Shown here piece by piece: positions 6,902-14,779 of a stretch of DNA of 20,705 nt. Source of the stretch: an uncultured Clostridia bacterium (GTDB lineage: Bacteria; Bacillota; Clostridia; Christensenellales; Pumilibacteraceae). Positions within the stretch are counted from its first letter, which is position 1; each line of letters starts with the position of its first letter. A program made the position numbers and the translations under genes. The notes below the pieces were generated by a model that was not told the origin of the DNA, ran no database searches, and worked only from the letters and a program-made list of their open reading frames with translations. The stretch is taken from positions 1 through 20,705 of the forward strand of contig CAMUAL010000030.1 in the NCBI GenBank assembly GCA_947086925.1. The letters run 5' to 3'.

Positions 6902-7795
6902 TTACCTCCAACGTGAATCTTCGTAAATCTGCATTCGAAGTTCTTCGGGTGAACCGAACTTGCGAACGTCGCGCAGTTTGCGTATGAAATTTATCGTAAT
7001 TTTTTCGCCGTAAATATCTTTGTCGAAATCAAGCAACATAGTCTCGACAGTTATGCCGTCCACTCCGAAAGTAGGCTTGCTTCCTACGTTTGTAACCGAT
7101 TTTATAAGCTTATCGCCTACACGCGTTTCGGTTGCGTATACTCCGCATGCGGGTATAAGCTTATCCGATTCGATTTTTACGTTTGCGGTAGGAAATTTGA
7201 AAATCCTGCCTACGCCGCGTCCATGGCACACCGTGCCGCATATAAAATAACCGTGACCCATCAATTCGACTGCCGATGGAATATCGCCGCAACTCAGATA
7301 CTGTTTTACGGCAGTACTCGAAATTCTGTCTCCGTTATGAGTAACGGGCTGTATTATGTCACACATAATACCATTATTTAGGCAAAAATCACTTAAATAA
7401 TTTGAGTTTCCGCTTGCATTCTTGCCAAATTTATAATCGTGCCCGCACACCAATGCCCTTATATCGAACGAATCTACAAGCAATTTGATAAACTCGTCTT
7501 TTCCTAAATTGCGAATGTTTTCAAACGGTATGCTAATTATGTTTTTTATGCCGCAATCGCTTAACAGCTTCTTCCGCTCGTCAAATGAAAATATCAGTTT
7601 CTCGCTTTTATCGAAAAACGAATATGGATTATCGCTAAAAGTAAATACAACAGGCTCGCACGATAATTCCGCCGCTCGCTCTTTTACTTTTTTTATCAGA
7701 GCCGCATGTCCTTTATGTACGCAGTCGAAAAATCCCAAGGCTATACATATAGGTTTGTCATATTTTTTTGTAAACGATAACAATTTCACAATCAA
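6902..7795 (-). CDS. ribF: Bifunctional riboflavin kinase / FAD synthetase
   Basis: RibF phosphorylates riboflavin to FMN and adenylates FMN to FAD. The 297-residue product has the N-terminal nucleotidyltransferase domain with GFFDCVHKGH (21-30) and ISSTAVK. The C-terminal kinase domain has GRGVGRIFKFPTANV, NVGSKPTFG and the FIRKLRDVRKF ending. The usual Gly after GxFD is Cys here. It starts at a TTG (7795) overlapping the truB stop as TTGA, with only a weak AAGAGA upstream, so expression is probably coupled to truB. In Bacillus the neighbouring gene after ribF is rpsO; here the TIM-barrel gene follows instead. Confidence 0.96.
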   Translation of the reverse strand: MIVKLLSFTKKYDKPICIALGFFDCVHKGHAALIKKVKERAAELSCEPVVFTFSDNPYSFFDKSEKLIFSFDERKKLLSDCGIKNIISIPFENIRNLGKDEFIKLLVDSFDIRALVCGHDYKFGKNASGNSNYLSDFCLNNGIMCDIIQPVTHNGDRISSTAVKQYLSCGDIPSAVELMGHGYFICGTVCHGRGVGRIFKFPTANVKIESDKLIPACGVYATETRVGDKLIKSVTNVGSKPTFGVDGITVETMLLDFDKDIYGEKITINFIRKLRDVRKFGSPEELRMQIYEDSRWR

Positions 7796-8640
7796 TCTCT
7801 TAAATAACTTTTTATCTTAATGTATCCGCCTTCGGAATTTGCAATTCCGAAAAGTTCTTTTTTACAGTATAACGCAAAATCTCCTTCCGTTTCGGAAGGA
7901 ATTTTTATTCCGTTACACAAAGGAGTGTAATATTCGTCGGGAAGAATAACCGTGTTAAGCGGTTTGAGCGCTTCCTCGGCAGTTATGAGTGCATTTTCTT
8001 TTATTTTTTCCAACTTGTCCGCGGTTACGGCATCGGCGCACGTAAAATGTCCGCAACGTGTTCTTTTAATCGAAGTCATTGTGGCAAGCGTGCCGAGTTT
8101 ATGAGCCAAATCACGACAAATACTGCGTATGTACGTACCCGATGAGCAGTGTATTTCGAAAAGATAAACATTTTCGGCAGTTTGCCTTAAAAGTCTTAAC
8201 GAATAAATTTCTATCGGACATGCCGCAAGTTCAACACTATTACCCTCGCGTGCCATTTTGTACGAGCGGACTCCGTTCACGCTCTTTGCGCTGTATGACG
8301 GCGGAATCTGCATTTGCTTTCCGGAAAAGGCAGATAAAACCCGTTTAATTGATTCTATGTCAGGCACACTATCGGTTTTATCGGCAATTTTGCCCTCGGA
8401 ATCGAGTGTATCGGTTTCATACCCGAATGCAAATTCCGCTTCGTATACCTTATCCTTTTTTAAAAAGTAATCAAACAGCCGCGTTGCTTTTCCCACTCCC
8501 AATAAAAGCACTCCTTCACCCATGGGGTCGAGAGTGCCCATATGCCCTATTGCTCTTGTTCCGAGTATTTTACGGCACGCAACAACGGCATCGCTGCTCG
8601 TGATACCTTTCGGCTTGTAAAAATTGATAATCCCCTTCAC
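7792..8640 (-). CDS. truB: tRNA pseudouridine(55) synthase TruB
   Basis: TruB converts U55 of the tRNA T-loop to pseudouridine and helps fold tRNA. The 282-residue product shows the catalytic motif GHMGTLDPMGEGVL with Asp38, the KVYEAEFAFG region, the QIPPSYSAKSVNG loop and the CSSGTYIRSICRDLA motif. A C-terminal segment of about 60 residues after the catalytic domain corresponds to the PUA-like tail and is weakly conserved. The GTG start (8640) overlaps the nrnA stop as GTGA. The order rbfA-nrnA-truB-ribF is common in Clostridia. Confidence 0.97.
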   Translation of the reverse strand: MKGIINFYKPKGITSSDAVVACRKILGTRAIGHMGTLDPMGEGVLLLGVGKATRLFDYFLKKDKVYEAEFAFGYETDTLDSEGKIADKTDSVPDIESIKRVLSAFSGKQMQIPPSYSAKSVNGVRSYKMAREGNSVELAACPIEIYSLRLLRQTAENVYLFEIHCSSGTYIRSICRDLAHKLGTLATMTSIKRTRCGHFTCADAVTADKLEKIKENALITAEEALKPLNTVILPDEYYTPLCNGIKIPSETEGDFALYCKKELFGIANSEGGYIKIKSYLRD

Positions 8641-9578
8641 AGCGGCATCCCGTCGGTAACGGATTTTACAACCTTACGCACAACGTCCTCGTATTTACCG
8701 CTTACACTGCAACCCGCCGCAAGCTTGTGTCCTCCGCCTCCGAAAACGCCCGCAGCCGCCGCAACGTCTAAACCTTTTGAACGATAGCTTACTTTATACT
8801 GCGGAGTGTTTTGCTCGGATATACACACTGCTACTTCTACCGTACCTATCATCATGGCGTAATCAATCAGTCCCTCGGTATCGGCAAGCACGCAATCGCA
8901 GTCGCTCAAATCGGACAGATTTATGCTTATTATGCAAATCTTTCCATCGGCAAAAAAACGCATTGATTGTATTGCGCGCGCAATCAACTTAATTTTTCCG
9001 ACGGTTGCGTTTTTGTAAATGTAACCCGCAAGTTTATTCGGATTTATGTTATAGGTACTCAACTTACTTGCAATCTCGAACACATGAGAATCGGTATTGC
9101 TGTGCATAAAATGCCCGGTATCGGTAGAAAGTCCCACAAACAGACATTCCGCAACATAATCGTCGATTTCGTTTAACGGGTTGAGTAAATCGAACAAAAC
9201 GGCGCACGTACTGCTTGCGTCGGGAACAACGATATTTTCTTTTGCAAAGCGATTGTTTGTTTTGTGGTGGTCTATATTAAACGAAATATCCGCCCTATCG
9301 AGATACCCTATATATTTGCCTGCCCTGAAATTGTCGGCGCAATCCACGCATATAACCGTGTCGTAATTTTTAACGGTTTGCTTGTTGAGCACCTCGTAAT
9401 CCGGCATAAAAGAAAAATGCGACGGCACCGGAGAATCGAAAACAAAATCGCATATCTTTCCGTGATTTAAAAAGACATGCCTAAAAGCAAGCCCGGCGCC
9501 GATACAATCGCCGTCGGGTCGCTGATGCCCTATTACAAGAATTTTTTCGGCTTTATCAATCAGTTCGCTTATTGTCAT
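8637..9578 (-). CDS. nrnA: DHH-family nanoRNase / pAp phosphatase NrnA
   Basis: NrnA degrades short oligoribonucleotides and dephosphorylates 3'-phosphoadenosine 5'-phosphate. The 313-residue product has the DHH domain motifs GHQRPDGDCIG (His18, Asp22, Asp24), VDCAD (Asp79), the namesake IDHHKTN (Asp103-His104-His105) and STDTGHF (Asp153). The C-terminal DHHA1 substrate-binding domain carries GVFGGGGHKLAAG. The ATG at 9578 lies inside the end of rbfA (23-base overlap), with GAGGA 11 bases upstream. It sits in a ribosome/RNA maturation operon, consistent with RNA turnover. Confidence 0.95.
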   Translation of the reverse strand: MTISELIDKAEKILVIGHQRPDGDCIGAGLAFRHVFLNHGKICDFVFDSPVPSHFSFMPDYEVLNKQTVKNYDTVICVDCADNFRAGKYIGYLDRADISFNIDHHKTNNRFAKENIVVPDASSTCAVLFDLLNPLNEIDDYVAECLFVGLSTDTGHFMHSNTDSHVFEIASKLSTYNINPNKLAGYIYKNATVGKIKLIARAIQSMRFFADGKICIISINLSDLSDCDCVLADTEGLIDYAMMIGTVEVAVCISEQNTPQYKVSYRSKGLDVAAAAGVFGGGGHKLAAGCSVSGKYEDVVRKVVKSVTDGMPL

Positions 9579-9924
9579 TCTGTTTGATTTCCTCTAAGAT
9601 TTTATCAATCCGAGCACTGTAACCGAGCGAATTGTCTATCAAAAAAGTAAGTTCGGGTATGGTGCGCAAATCTTTAAATTCCCGCGACAACTCTTTGCGT
9701 ATGAATCCCGCAGAATGTTTCAAAGCTTCGAATGTTTCCGTTGCTTGCTCGCTCCCGCTCTCGGCATAAATTTCAACGCTCACTTTTGCGGTTTTCAAAT
9801 CTTTTGCAACGTCTACATTTGAAATTCCGACCATAGAACAAACGCGCGGGTCTTTCAAGCGGGAAATTATCTGCGAAAGCACCCTGCGCATTTCACTGTT
9901 AAGTCTTTGTATTCTGTAACTCAT
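9556..9924 (-). CDS. rbfA: Ribosome-binding factor A
   Basis: RbfA assists late maturation of the 30S subunit and the 5' end of 16S rRNA. The 122-residue product has the KH-type fold signature: RIQRLNSEMRRVLSQIISRLKDPR at the N-terminus (read in two parts), VDVAKDLKTAKVSVEIYA, then GFIRKELSREFKDLRTIPELTF. It starts at the ATG at 9924, seven bases after infB. The bases between are AT-rich with no good Shine-Dalgarno, so translation may depend on ribosomes finishing infB. The ylxP gene found here in Bacillus is absent. Confidence 0.97.
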   Translation of the reverse strand: MSYRIQRLNSEMRRVLSQIISRLKDPRVCSMVGISNVDVAKDLKTAKVSVEIYAESGSEQATETFEALKHSAGFIRKELSREFKDLRTIPELTFLIDNSLGYSARIDKILEEIKQNDNKRTD

Positions 9925-9931
9925 ATTATTA

Positions 9932-12451
9932 TTATTTTACCGGTTCCAAATTGTATGCTTCTATCTCGTCGTTTTCACGTATATCCGAGTAATTATCTAT
10001 GTTGATACCGCATTCATGCTCTATGCCGACTTCTTTAACGTCTTCTTTAAAGCGTTTGAGCGTTGTAATAGTGCCCTCGCATACAACCGCGCCGTCACGG
10101 TAAACGCGCACTTTGCTACCGCGCACAATCTTGCCCGATAGTACGTACGAGCCGGCAATAGTGCCTACACCCGTAATTTTGAACACACTGCGCACTTGCG
10201 CTCTGCCCAAAATAATTTCGTTGTATTTGGGTTCGCCCAAACCGAGAACCGCGCGTTCCATGTCGTCGATACATTCGTATATAACGTGATAAAGCCGTAT
10301 ATCGATTCCGTTTGTTTCGGCAAGTGCTTTCGATTCGTTATCGGGGCGCACGTTAAATCCTATTATAATTGCTTTCGAAACTTCCGCAAGCATAAGGTCG
10401 GAATGATTGATTGCACCTACTCCGCCGTGAATTACCGATACTTTAACTTCGTCGTTGGCAAGTTTCATAAGCGAGCCTCGCAAAGCTTCAACCGAGCCTT
10501 GCACATCGGCTTTAATAATGATATTAAATTCTTTCTTTTCGCTCTCGCTTATTTTGTTAAGCATATCGTCCCAAGTAACCTTGGTACCCTGATTTGCCTG
10601 CTCGTTTTTAATCTTTGCAACGCGTTCGGCAACTACTTGACGCGCCATTTTCTCGTCGGATACGACAAACATATTTTCGCCCGCATTAGGCACTTCCGAA
10701 AATCCGAGAACCGAAACGGGAGTGCTCGGAGCCGCCTCTTTAACGGCCCTGCCTTTATCGTCCGCCATTGCGCGAACCTTGCCTATTACGCAACCCGACA
10801 CCACGTAATCGCCTACATGCAATGTTCCGTTCTGAACTATAATGTTAGCAATCGGACCTTTGCCTTTATCGAGTTTGGCTTCGATAATAGCCGCCTTTGC
10901 ACTGCGATTGGGATTCGCACGGTAGTTGTTGTATTCGGCAAGGAACAAAACCGTTTCCAAAAGCTTTTCAATGCCTTCGCCAGTTTTCGCCGATATGGGA
11001 ACAATCATAGTGTCGCCGCCCCAATCATCTGCAACCAAACCGTATTCGGTGAGTGCCTGTTTAACTTTTTCGACATTTGCTCCCGGCTTATCGATTTTAT
11101 TTACCGCAACGATTACGGGTACGTTCGCCGCCTTTGCATGATTTATTGCTTCGATAGTTTGAGGCATTATGCCGTCGTCTGCCGCAACAACCAAAATAGC
11201 CATGTCGGTGACTTTCGCGCCGCGTGCGCGCATTTCGGTGAACGCCTCGTGTCCGGGGGTATCCAAAAAGGTGATTTTTTCGCCGCGGCATACAACTGAA
11301 TAAGCACCTATATGCTGAGTTATTCCGCCTGCCTCGCCGAGTGCGACATCGGTTTTGCGGATAGCGTCCAAAAGCGAAGTTTTACCGTGGTCTACATGTC
11401 CCATAACCGTTATTATGGGAGGACGCTTAACAAGGTCTTTTTCGTCGTCTGCTTCCTCGTGTACGGCTTCGAGCTGCTCTTCCTTTGTCTGTTCGAGCCT
11501 CAGTTCAAGCTCAACTCCGAGTTCGTTTGCAACAAGCTCCATTGTAGGAAAATCAACAACGCTGTTTATGTTAGTAACAATGCCCAAAATCATAAGTTGT
11601 TTAATGATTTCCTGAGCCGTTTTTCCTATCTTCTCGCTGAGAATTTTCACGGTAAGGTTTTCAGTGGTTATAACTGCCTTTTCAATCTTTGCGGGAACGA
11701 ATACGGGTTGCTCTTTCTGTTTGCGGTTTTTAAGTTTGCGCGTACCCATGCGCTCCTCGTCGAAGTCCTCTTGAATAAAACCCTTGCGAATCAGAGTGCG
11801 CTTGTTCATACCCTTTTTATCGTCGCCCGTTTTGCCGTATTCCTTCTTCTTATCGAATGATTTGCGGTTAGCCGCGGGAGGAGGCGTCATATCGGCACGG
11901 GGCAACACGGGACGCTTTGCACCCGCTCCCTGCGCAGGGCGCGGCGACATGGGGCGTTGCGCAGAACCTGCGGGGCGCGGAGTACGCGCAATGCTTTGCA
12001 TAGGACGTGGCGGCGTGGGTTTCATTACCCCGCGAATATAGCTCGGCGTTGTATCGAATTGACGAGTGCGTATAACAGGCTCGGTCGGCTTTTGTACTGC
12101 GGGTTTTTCCGCAGATTCCGACTTCGGCTCGTCTTTAACCGTAGTTTTCGGAGCGACTTCTTCCGCTTTGGGGTTAGACGGTGCTTCTTTGGGCGGAAGC
12201 GGCAAAGGCTGTTTTTCGCGCGCCGCGGCTTCTAACTTGCGTTGCTGTTCTTCCTTTTTAAGACGCTCGGCGGTACGTTCACGTTCTTTAAAGTCATTCA
12301 AAATACTATCAAGCTTGCGTCGTGCATCCTTGATACTGTTTAAAAGCGAGGACATATCGCCTTGCGTTTTCAAGGCGTTAAGCTTTTTGATGTTTCCGAA
12401 TTTGCTTTCTTCTTTTTCGGTTTCCGCACTTTTACCTGCTGCTGTTGTCAA
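9932..12451 (-). CDS. infB: Translation initiation factor IF-2
   Basis: IF-2 is the GTPase that places initiator tRNA on the ribosome. The 839-residue product has a long, charged and then Pro/Arg/Ala-rich disordered N-terminal region (about 1-255), an IF2-N domain (about 263-318) and the G domain: G1 GHVDHGKT (351-358), G2 GITQH (376-380), G3 DTPGH (397-401), G4 NKID (451-454) and G5 SAK (487-489). Domains II, III and IV follow to the end. The start is a TTG at 12451, supported by GGAGGT eight bases upstream. It directly abuts the ylxQ stop. No internal truncation is seen. Confidence 0.98.
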   Translation of the reverse strand: MTTAAGKSAETEKEESKFGNIKKLNALKTQGDMSSLLNSIKDARRKLDSILNDFKERERTAERLKKEEQQRKLEAAAREKQPLPLPPKEAPSNPKAEEVAPKTTVKDEPKSESAEKPAVQKPTEPVIRTRQFDTTPSYIRGVMKPTPPRPMQSIARTPRPAGSAQRPMSPRPAQGAGAKRPVLPRADMTPPPAANRKSFDKKKEYGKTGDDKKGMNKRTLIRKGFIQEDFDEERMGTRKLKNRKQKEQPVFVPAKIEKAVITTENLTVKILSEKIGKTAQEIIKQLMILGIVTNINSVVDFPTMELVANELGVELELRLEQTKEEQLEAVHEEADDEKDLVKRPPIITVMGHVDHGKTSLLDAIRKTDVALGEAGGITQHIGAYSVVCRGEKITFLDTPGHEAFTEMRARGAKVTDMAILVVAADDGIMPQTIEAINHAKAANVPVIVAVNKIDKPGANVEKVKQALTEYGLVADDWGGDTMIVPISAKTGEGIEKLLETVLFLAEYNNYRANPNRSAKAAIIEAKLDKGKGPIANIIVQNGTLHVGDYVVSGCVIGKVRAMADDKGRAVKEAAPSTPVSVLGFSEVPNAGENMFVVSDEKMARQVVAERVAKIKNEQANQGTKVTWDDMLNKISESEKKEFNIIIKADVQGSVEALRGSLMKLANDEVKVSVIHGGVGAINHSDLMLAEVSKAIIIGFNVRPDNESKALAETNGIDIRLYHVIYECIDDMERAVLGLGEPKYNEIILGRAQVRSVFKITGVGTIAGSYVLSGKIVRGSKVRVYRDGAVVCEGTITTLKRFKEDVKEVGIEHECGINIDNYSDIRENDEIEAYNLEPVK

Positions 12452-12772
12452 TTACTTTACCTCCGAACTGATTAACCGATACTTTTCGTCGAGTCTACTC
12501 AGAATCGATTCAGACATTTGCTTATCGGTCAGAGCAATAACCTTGCAATTATTTCTGCCGACCGCATTGCATAGCTCGCTTTTTGATATTATAAGCGGCA
12601 CATTTCTTTTTTGCGCAATATCGATTACTTTTTTTCGCGTATTGTCTGCCGTTGTGTCGCACATACATATAAGATAATAACGCCTGTTTACCGATAGCGA
12701 ATCGCTCCCGTAAATCACTTTACCCGCTTTTACGGCAAATCCGATTATAGAGTCAATCTTATTCCTTTGCAC
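12452..12772 (-). CDS. ylxQ: YlxQ, L7Ae/L30e-family RNA-binding protein
   Basis: This is a small L7Ae-family protein, expected to bind kink-turn-like RNA, encoded between ylxR and infB as in most Firmicutes. Family features are the IGFAVKAGKVIYGSD opening, the CDTTADNTRKKV segment and the NVPLIISKSELCNAVGR segment. The start is uncertain. The frame is open to a GTG at 12817 (121 residues), but that extension is an out-of-frame read of ylxR. A GTG at 12772 gives 106 residues, close to the family size of about 100. An ATT preceded by AAAGGA is also conceivable. It overlaps ylxR by 14 bases with this start. Confidence 0.88.
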   Translation of the reverse strand: MQRNKIDSIIGFAVKAGKVIYGSDSLSVNRRYYLICMCDTTADNTRKKVIDIAQKRNVPLIISKSELCNAVGRNNCKVIALTDKQMSESILSRLDEKYRLISSEVK

Positions 12773-13031
12773 TGTGGGTTTTGCGTATCTCCTCGTAAAT
12801 TTCGGGCGGGATTTCACACGCGAGATGCTTGCCGAGAAGTCCTTTTGCGCATTTATTTACGCACTTCTCCGACGAACACACGTAAGCACCCCTGCCGCTC
12901 ATCTTGCCGGTATAATCCACCGACACAACTCCCTCGGGAGATTTTACTATGCGCATTAAATCTTTTTTATCGAACATGTTACGACATGCAACGCACATTC
13001 TCCGAGGAACTTTTTTTTGATTGCTATTCAA
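12759..13031 (-). CDS. ylxR: YlxR / RnpM, RNase P modulator family
   Basis: The YlxR family (renamed RnpM in Bacillus after RNase P binding was reported) is a small basic RNA-binding protein in the nusA-infB operon. The 90-residue product has the signature PRRMCVACR near the start and SVDYTGKMSGRGAYVC in the middle. It is Cys-rich: Cys13, Cys16, Cys52, Cys57 and Cys61, arranged like a possible metal site. The start is a TTG at 13031 overlapping the last codons of nusA, with GAGGA 11 bases upstream. Longer reads to 13070 are out-of-frame nusA. Length matches the family (about 90). Confidence 0.92.
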   Translation of the reverse strand: MNSNQKKVPRRMCVACRNMFDKKDLMRIVKSPEGVVSVDYTGKMSGRGAYVCSSEKCVNKCAKGLLGKHLACEIPPEIYEEIRKTHSAKE

Positions 13032-14187
13032 GGTCGCCCAAATCCTCGTCGAACAAATCCGTGTCGGCATCCAAATCCACGGTAGGTGCGGGTGCGGTCT
13101 GAACCGCCTCGGCTTCCGCTTCGGATTCGACGGTTTCTTCGGCTTCTTCTTTCATGAGTGACGAATAAGGTTTAACGTCTATCTTCCAACCGGTAAGACG
13201 CGCCGCAAGACGCGCGTTCTGACCGTCTTTGCCGATTGCAAGACTGAGCATATCGTCCATAACCACGGCTTTTGCGGTTTTTTCTTCGTCGTTCACCTGA
13301 ACCATAACTACTTTTGCGGGGCTGAGCGCACGGGCGATAAATTCCAAAATATCGGGGCACCAATGTATTATATCGATTTTTTCACCGCCGAGTTCCGAAA
13401 CAATCGCATTTACACGCATGCCGCGGTTGCCTACGCATGCGCCCACGGCGTCGATGTCTTTATCTTCGCTGTACACTGCCATTTTTGTACGATAGCCCGC
13501 TTCACGCACAATGGCTTTTATCTGCACAAGTCCCGCCGCGATTTCGGGAACCTCGATTTCGAACAAACGCTTTACGAATCCGGCTACCGTGCGCGACACT
13601 ATAATTTGCGGTCCCTTGGGTCCGGTTTTGATTTTCTTTACGAAAACCTTGATTTTATCGCCCACAGAGAATTTATCGTTGGGTGCCTGATCCTGCGGCA
13701 TGAGAACCGCTTCGAGCTTATTGATTTCAACGTATACGTTCTTGCCTTCCAAACGGCGCACTACGCACGTAACAAGCTCGTCTTCTTTCTGACTGAGTTC
13801 GCTGTATGCAAGCTCACCTTCGACTTCGCGAAGCTTCTGCATTATTACCTGCTTTGCGGTCTGAGCCGCTATACGTCCGAAATCACGAGCGGAAATTTCT
13901 TCCGACACGGTATCGCCGATTTTGTATTTGCGGTTTATAAGGCGCGCATCTTCAAGACTGATTTGCGTTTCCTTTTCTTCTACCTGCTCCACAACCGTCT
14001 GATACGCATATATCTTTATGGTGTTTCTTTCGGGAAGAAGCTTAACGTCTATCGCTTTGCTTGTGCCGGTATGCTTTTTGTAAGCTATAACAAGCGCGGT
14101 TTCGAGAGCCTCGATGAACACCGATTTTTTAATTCTTTTCTCTCTTTCGAGTTCGTCAAGAGCCAGAAAAAAATCTTTACTTACCAT
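13024..14187 (-). CDS. nusA: Transcription termination/antitermination factor NusA
   Basis: NusA binds RNA polymerase and nascent RNA to control pausing, termination and antitermination. The 387-residue product has the N-terminal RNA polymerase-binding domain (about 1-125, starting VSKDFFLALDELEREK), an S1 domain (about 133-200) and two KH domains (VGACVGNRGMRVNAIVSELG and LAIGKDGQNARLAARLTGW). An acidic Glu/Asp/Ala tail covers about residues 352-387. This is the short Firmicute layout without the C-terminal repeats of E. coli NusA. GGAGG lies ten bases before the ATG. It follows rimP by 18 bases. Confidence 0.98.
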   Translation of the reverse strand: MVSKDFFLALDELEREKRIKKSVFIEALETALVIAYKKHTGTSKAIDVKLLPERNTIKIYAYQTVVEQVEEKETQISLEDARLINRKYKIGDTVSEEISARDFGRIAAQTAKQVIMQKLREVEGELAYSELSQKEDELVTCVVRRLEGKNVYVEINKLEAVLMPQDQAPNDKFSVGDKIKVFVKKIKTGPKGPQIIVSRTVAGFVKRLFEIEVPEIAAGLVQIKAIVREAGYRTKMAVYSEDKDIDAVGACVGNRGMRVNAIVSELGGEKIDIIHWCPDILEFIARALSPAKVVMVQVNDEEKTAKAVVMDDMLSLAIGKDGQNARLAARLTGWKIDVKPYSSLMKEEAEETVESEAEAEAVQTAPAPTVDLDADTDLFDEDLGDLE

Positions 14188-14205
14188 TTGAGTGATTCCT
14201 CCACT

Positions 14206-14667
14206 TTAATCAAATCTTACCAACGGTCTGACAAAAGCAATCCGAGTATCCTCTATGCTTTCGTCGCCGGAAGGAGTAGAAATTTTTACCGAGTTGGCTG
14301 CTTTTTCGATTAAAACGCCTTCATAAACTTTTTTGCCTCTGAGCGGCGCATAAAGTTTGACTTCCACTTCTTTGCCGTAGTTGCGTTCGAAGTCGCGTTG
14401 AGTTTTAAACGGACGGTCGAGCCCCGGCGAAGAAATGTTGAAAATATACGGCGCGTCGTTTCCCGTAGGGTCAAGTTCGTCGATTACGGGATTAACCGCA
14501 TTATGCACCGTTTCGCAGTCGTCTATCGTAACTCCGCGCGGAATATCGATATAAACCGTAAGCGTCATTCCTTCGGGTTTTTTGACGTATTCTACATCTA
14601 CTACCTCGAATCCGAGCTTTTCTATTACGGGCGTAACCGCCTCTCTTGTTTTTTCGGCTACCGTCAA
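14206..14667 (-). CDS. rimP: Ribosome maturation factor RimP
   Basis: RimP helps assemble the 30S subunit. With the chosen start the product is 153 residues, normal for the family, and shows VIEKLGFEVVDVEYVKKPEG, MTLTVYIDIPRGVTIDDC and NISSPGLDRPFKTQRDFERN. The start is a TTG at 14667, with AAAGGA nine bases upstream. The frame stays open to 14718, but those extra 17 codons read through a 5' leader hairpin and have no family counterpart. It begins the rimP-nusA-ylxR-ylxQ-infB operon. Confidence 0.95.
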   Translation of the reverse strand: MTVAEKTREAVTPVIEKLGFEVVDVEYVKKPEGMTLTVYIDIPRGVTIDDCETVHNAVNPVIDELDPTGNDAPYIFNISSPGLDRPFKTQRDFERNYGKEVEVKLYAPLRGKKVYEGVLIEKAANSVKISTPSGDESIEDTRIAFVRPLVRFD

Positions 14668-14692
14668 TTTAAAAAGTCCTTTACATGAAGTT

Positions 14693-14716
14693 GAGAGCGG
14701 ACCGAAATCCACTCTC
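14693..14716 (-). promoter_or_regulatory. Hairpin in the rimP 5' leader
   Basis: On the minus strand a ten-pair stem (eight Watson-Crick pairs and two G-U pairs) closes a TTCG tetraloop: the 5' arm is GAGAGTGGAT and the 3' arm GTCCGCTCTC. It lies about 20 bases after the predicted transcription start and about 12 bases before the rimP Shine-Dalgarno. It has no following T-run, so it is not an intrinsic terminator. A binding site for an operon product or an RNA-stability element are possible roles; neither is shown by the sequence. Confidence 0.7.
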
Positions 14717-14742
14717 AATGCATCGAATTTTAAGCTACTATA

Positions 14743-14771
14743 AGTTTAACACAATATTAAAAAATATGCAA
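14743..14771 (-). promoter_or_regulatory. Candidate sigma-A promoter for the rimP-nusA operon
   Basis: On the minus strand, TTGCAT (14771-14766) is followed after 17 bases by TAAACT (14748-14743), preceded by an extended TGT. The -35 matches three of six consensus bases and the -10 four of six, so it is moderate. It falls in the only sizeable gap (14719-14779) between the PolC-like gene and rimP, where an operon promoter is expected. A start near 14736 would give a leader of about 70 bases containing the hairpin. Confidence 0.55.
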
Positions 14772-14779
14772 GCGATTTA

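Noticed and set aside
10196..11299. A 367-codon open frame on the plus strand opposite infB
   Set aside because: It is the mirror of a well-conserved infB region, has no recognisable domain and reads as Phe/Tyr/Arg/Asn-rich. It is a by-product of codon bias on the opposite strand.
13363..14313. A 316-codon open frame on the plus strand opposite nusA
   Set aside because: It is antisense to a clear nusA gene, has an improbable composition, and lacks a ribosome site or family match that I can see.
14693..14716. The rimP leader hairpin as an intrinsic terminator of the upstream genes
   Set aside because: No T-run follows the stem on either strand.
14668..14718. A 17-codon N-terminal extension of rimP
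   Set aside because: It translates the leader hairpin, while a TTG with a good Shine-Dalgarno at 14667 matches the family start.
14719..14779. A frameshift or stop that would split a full-length polC
   Set aside because: Only about 60 bases separate the stop from rimP. They contain a promoter candidate and no polymerase sequence in any frame, and the PHP domain is missing upstream as well.
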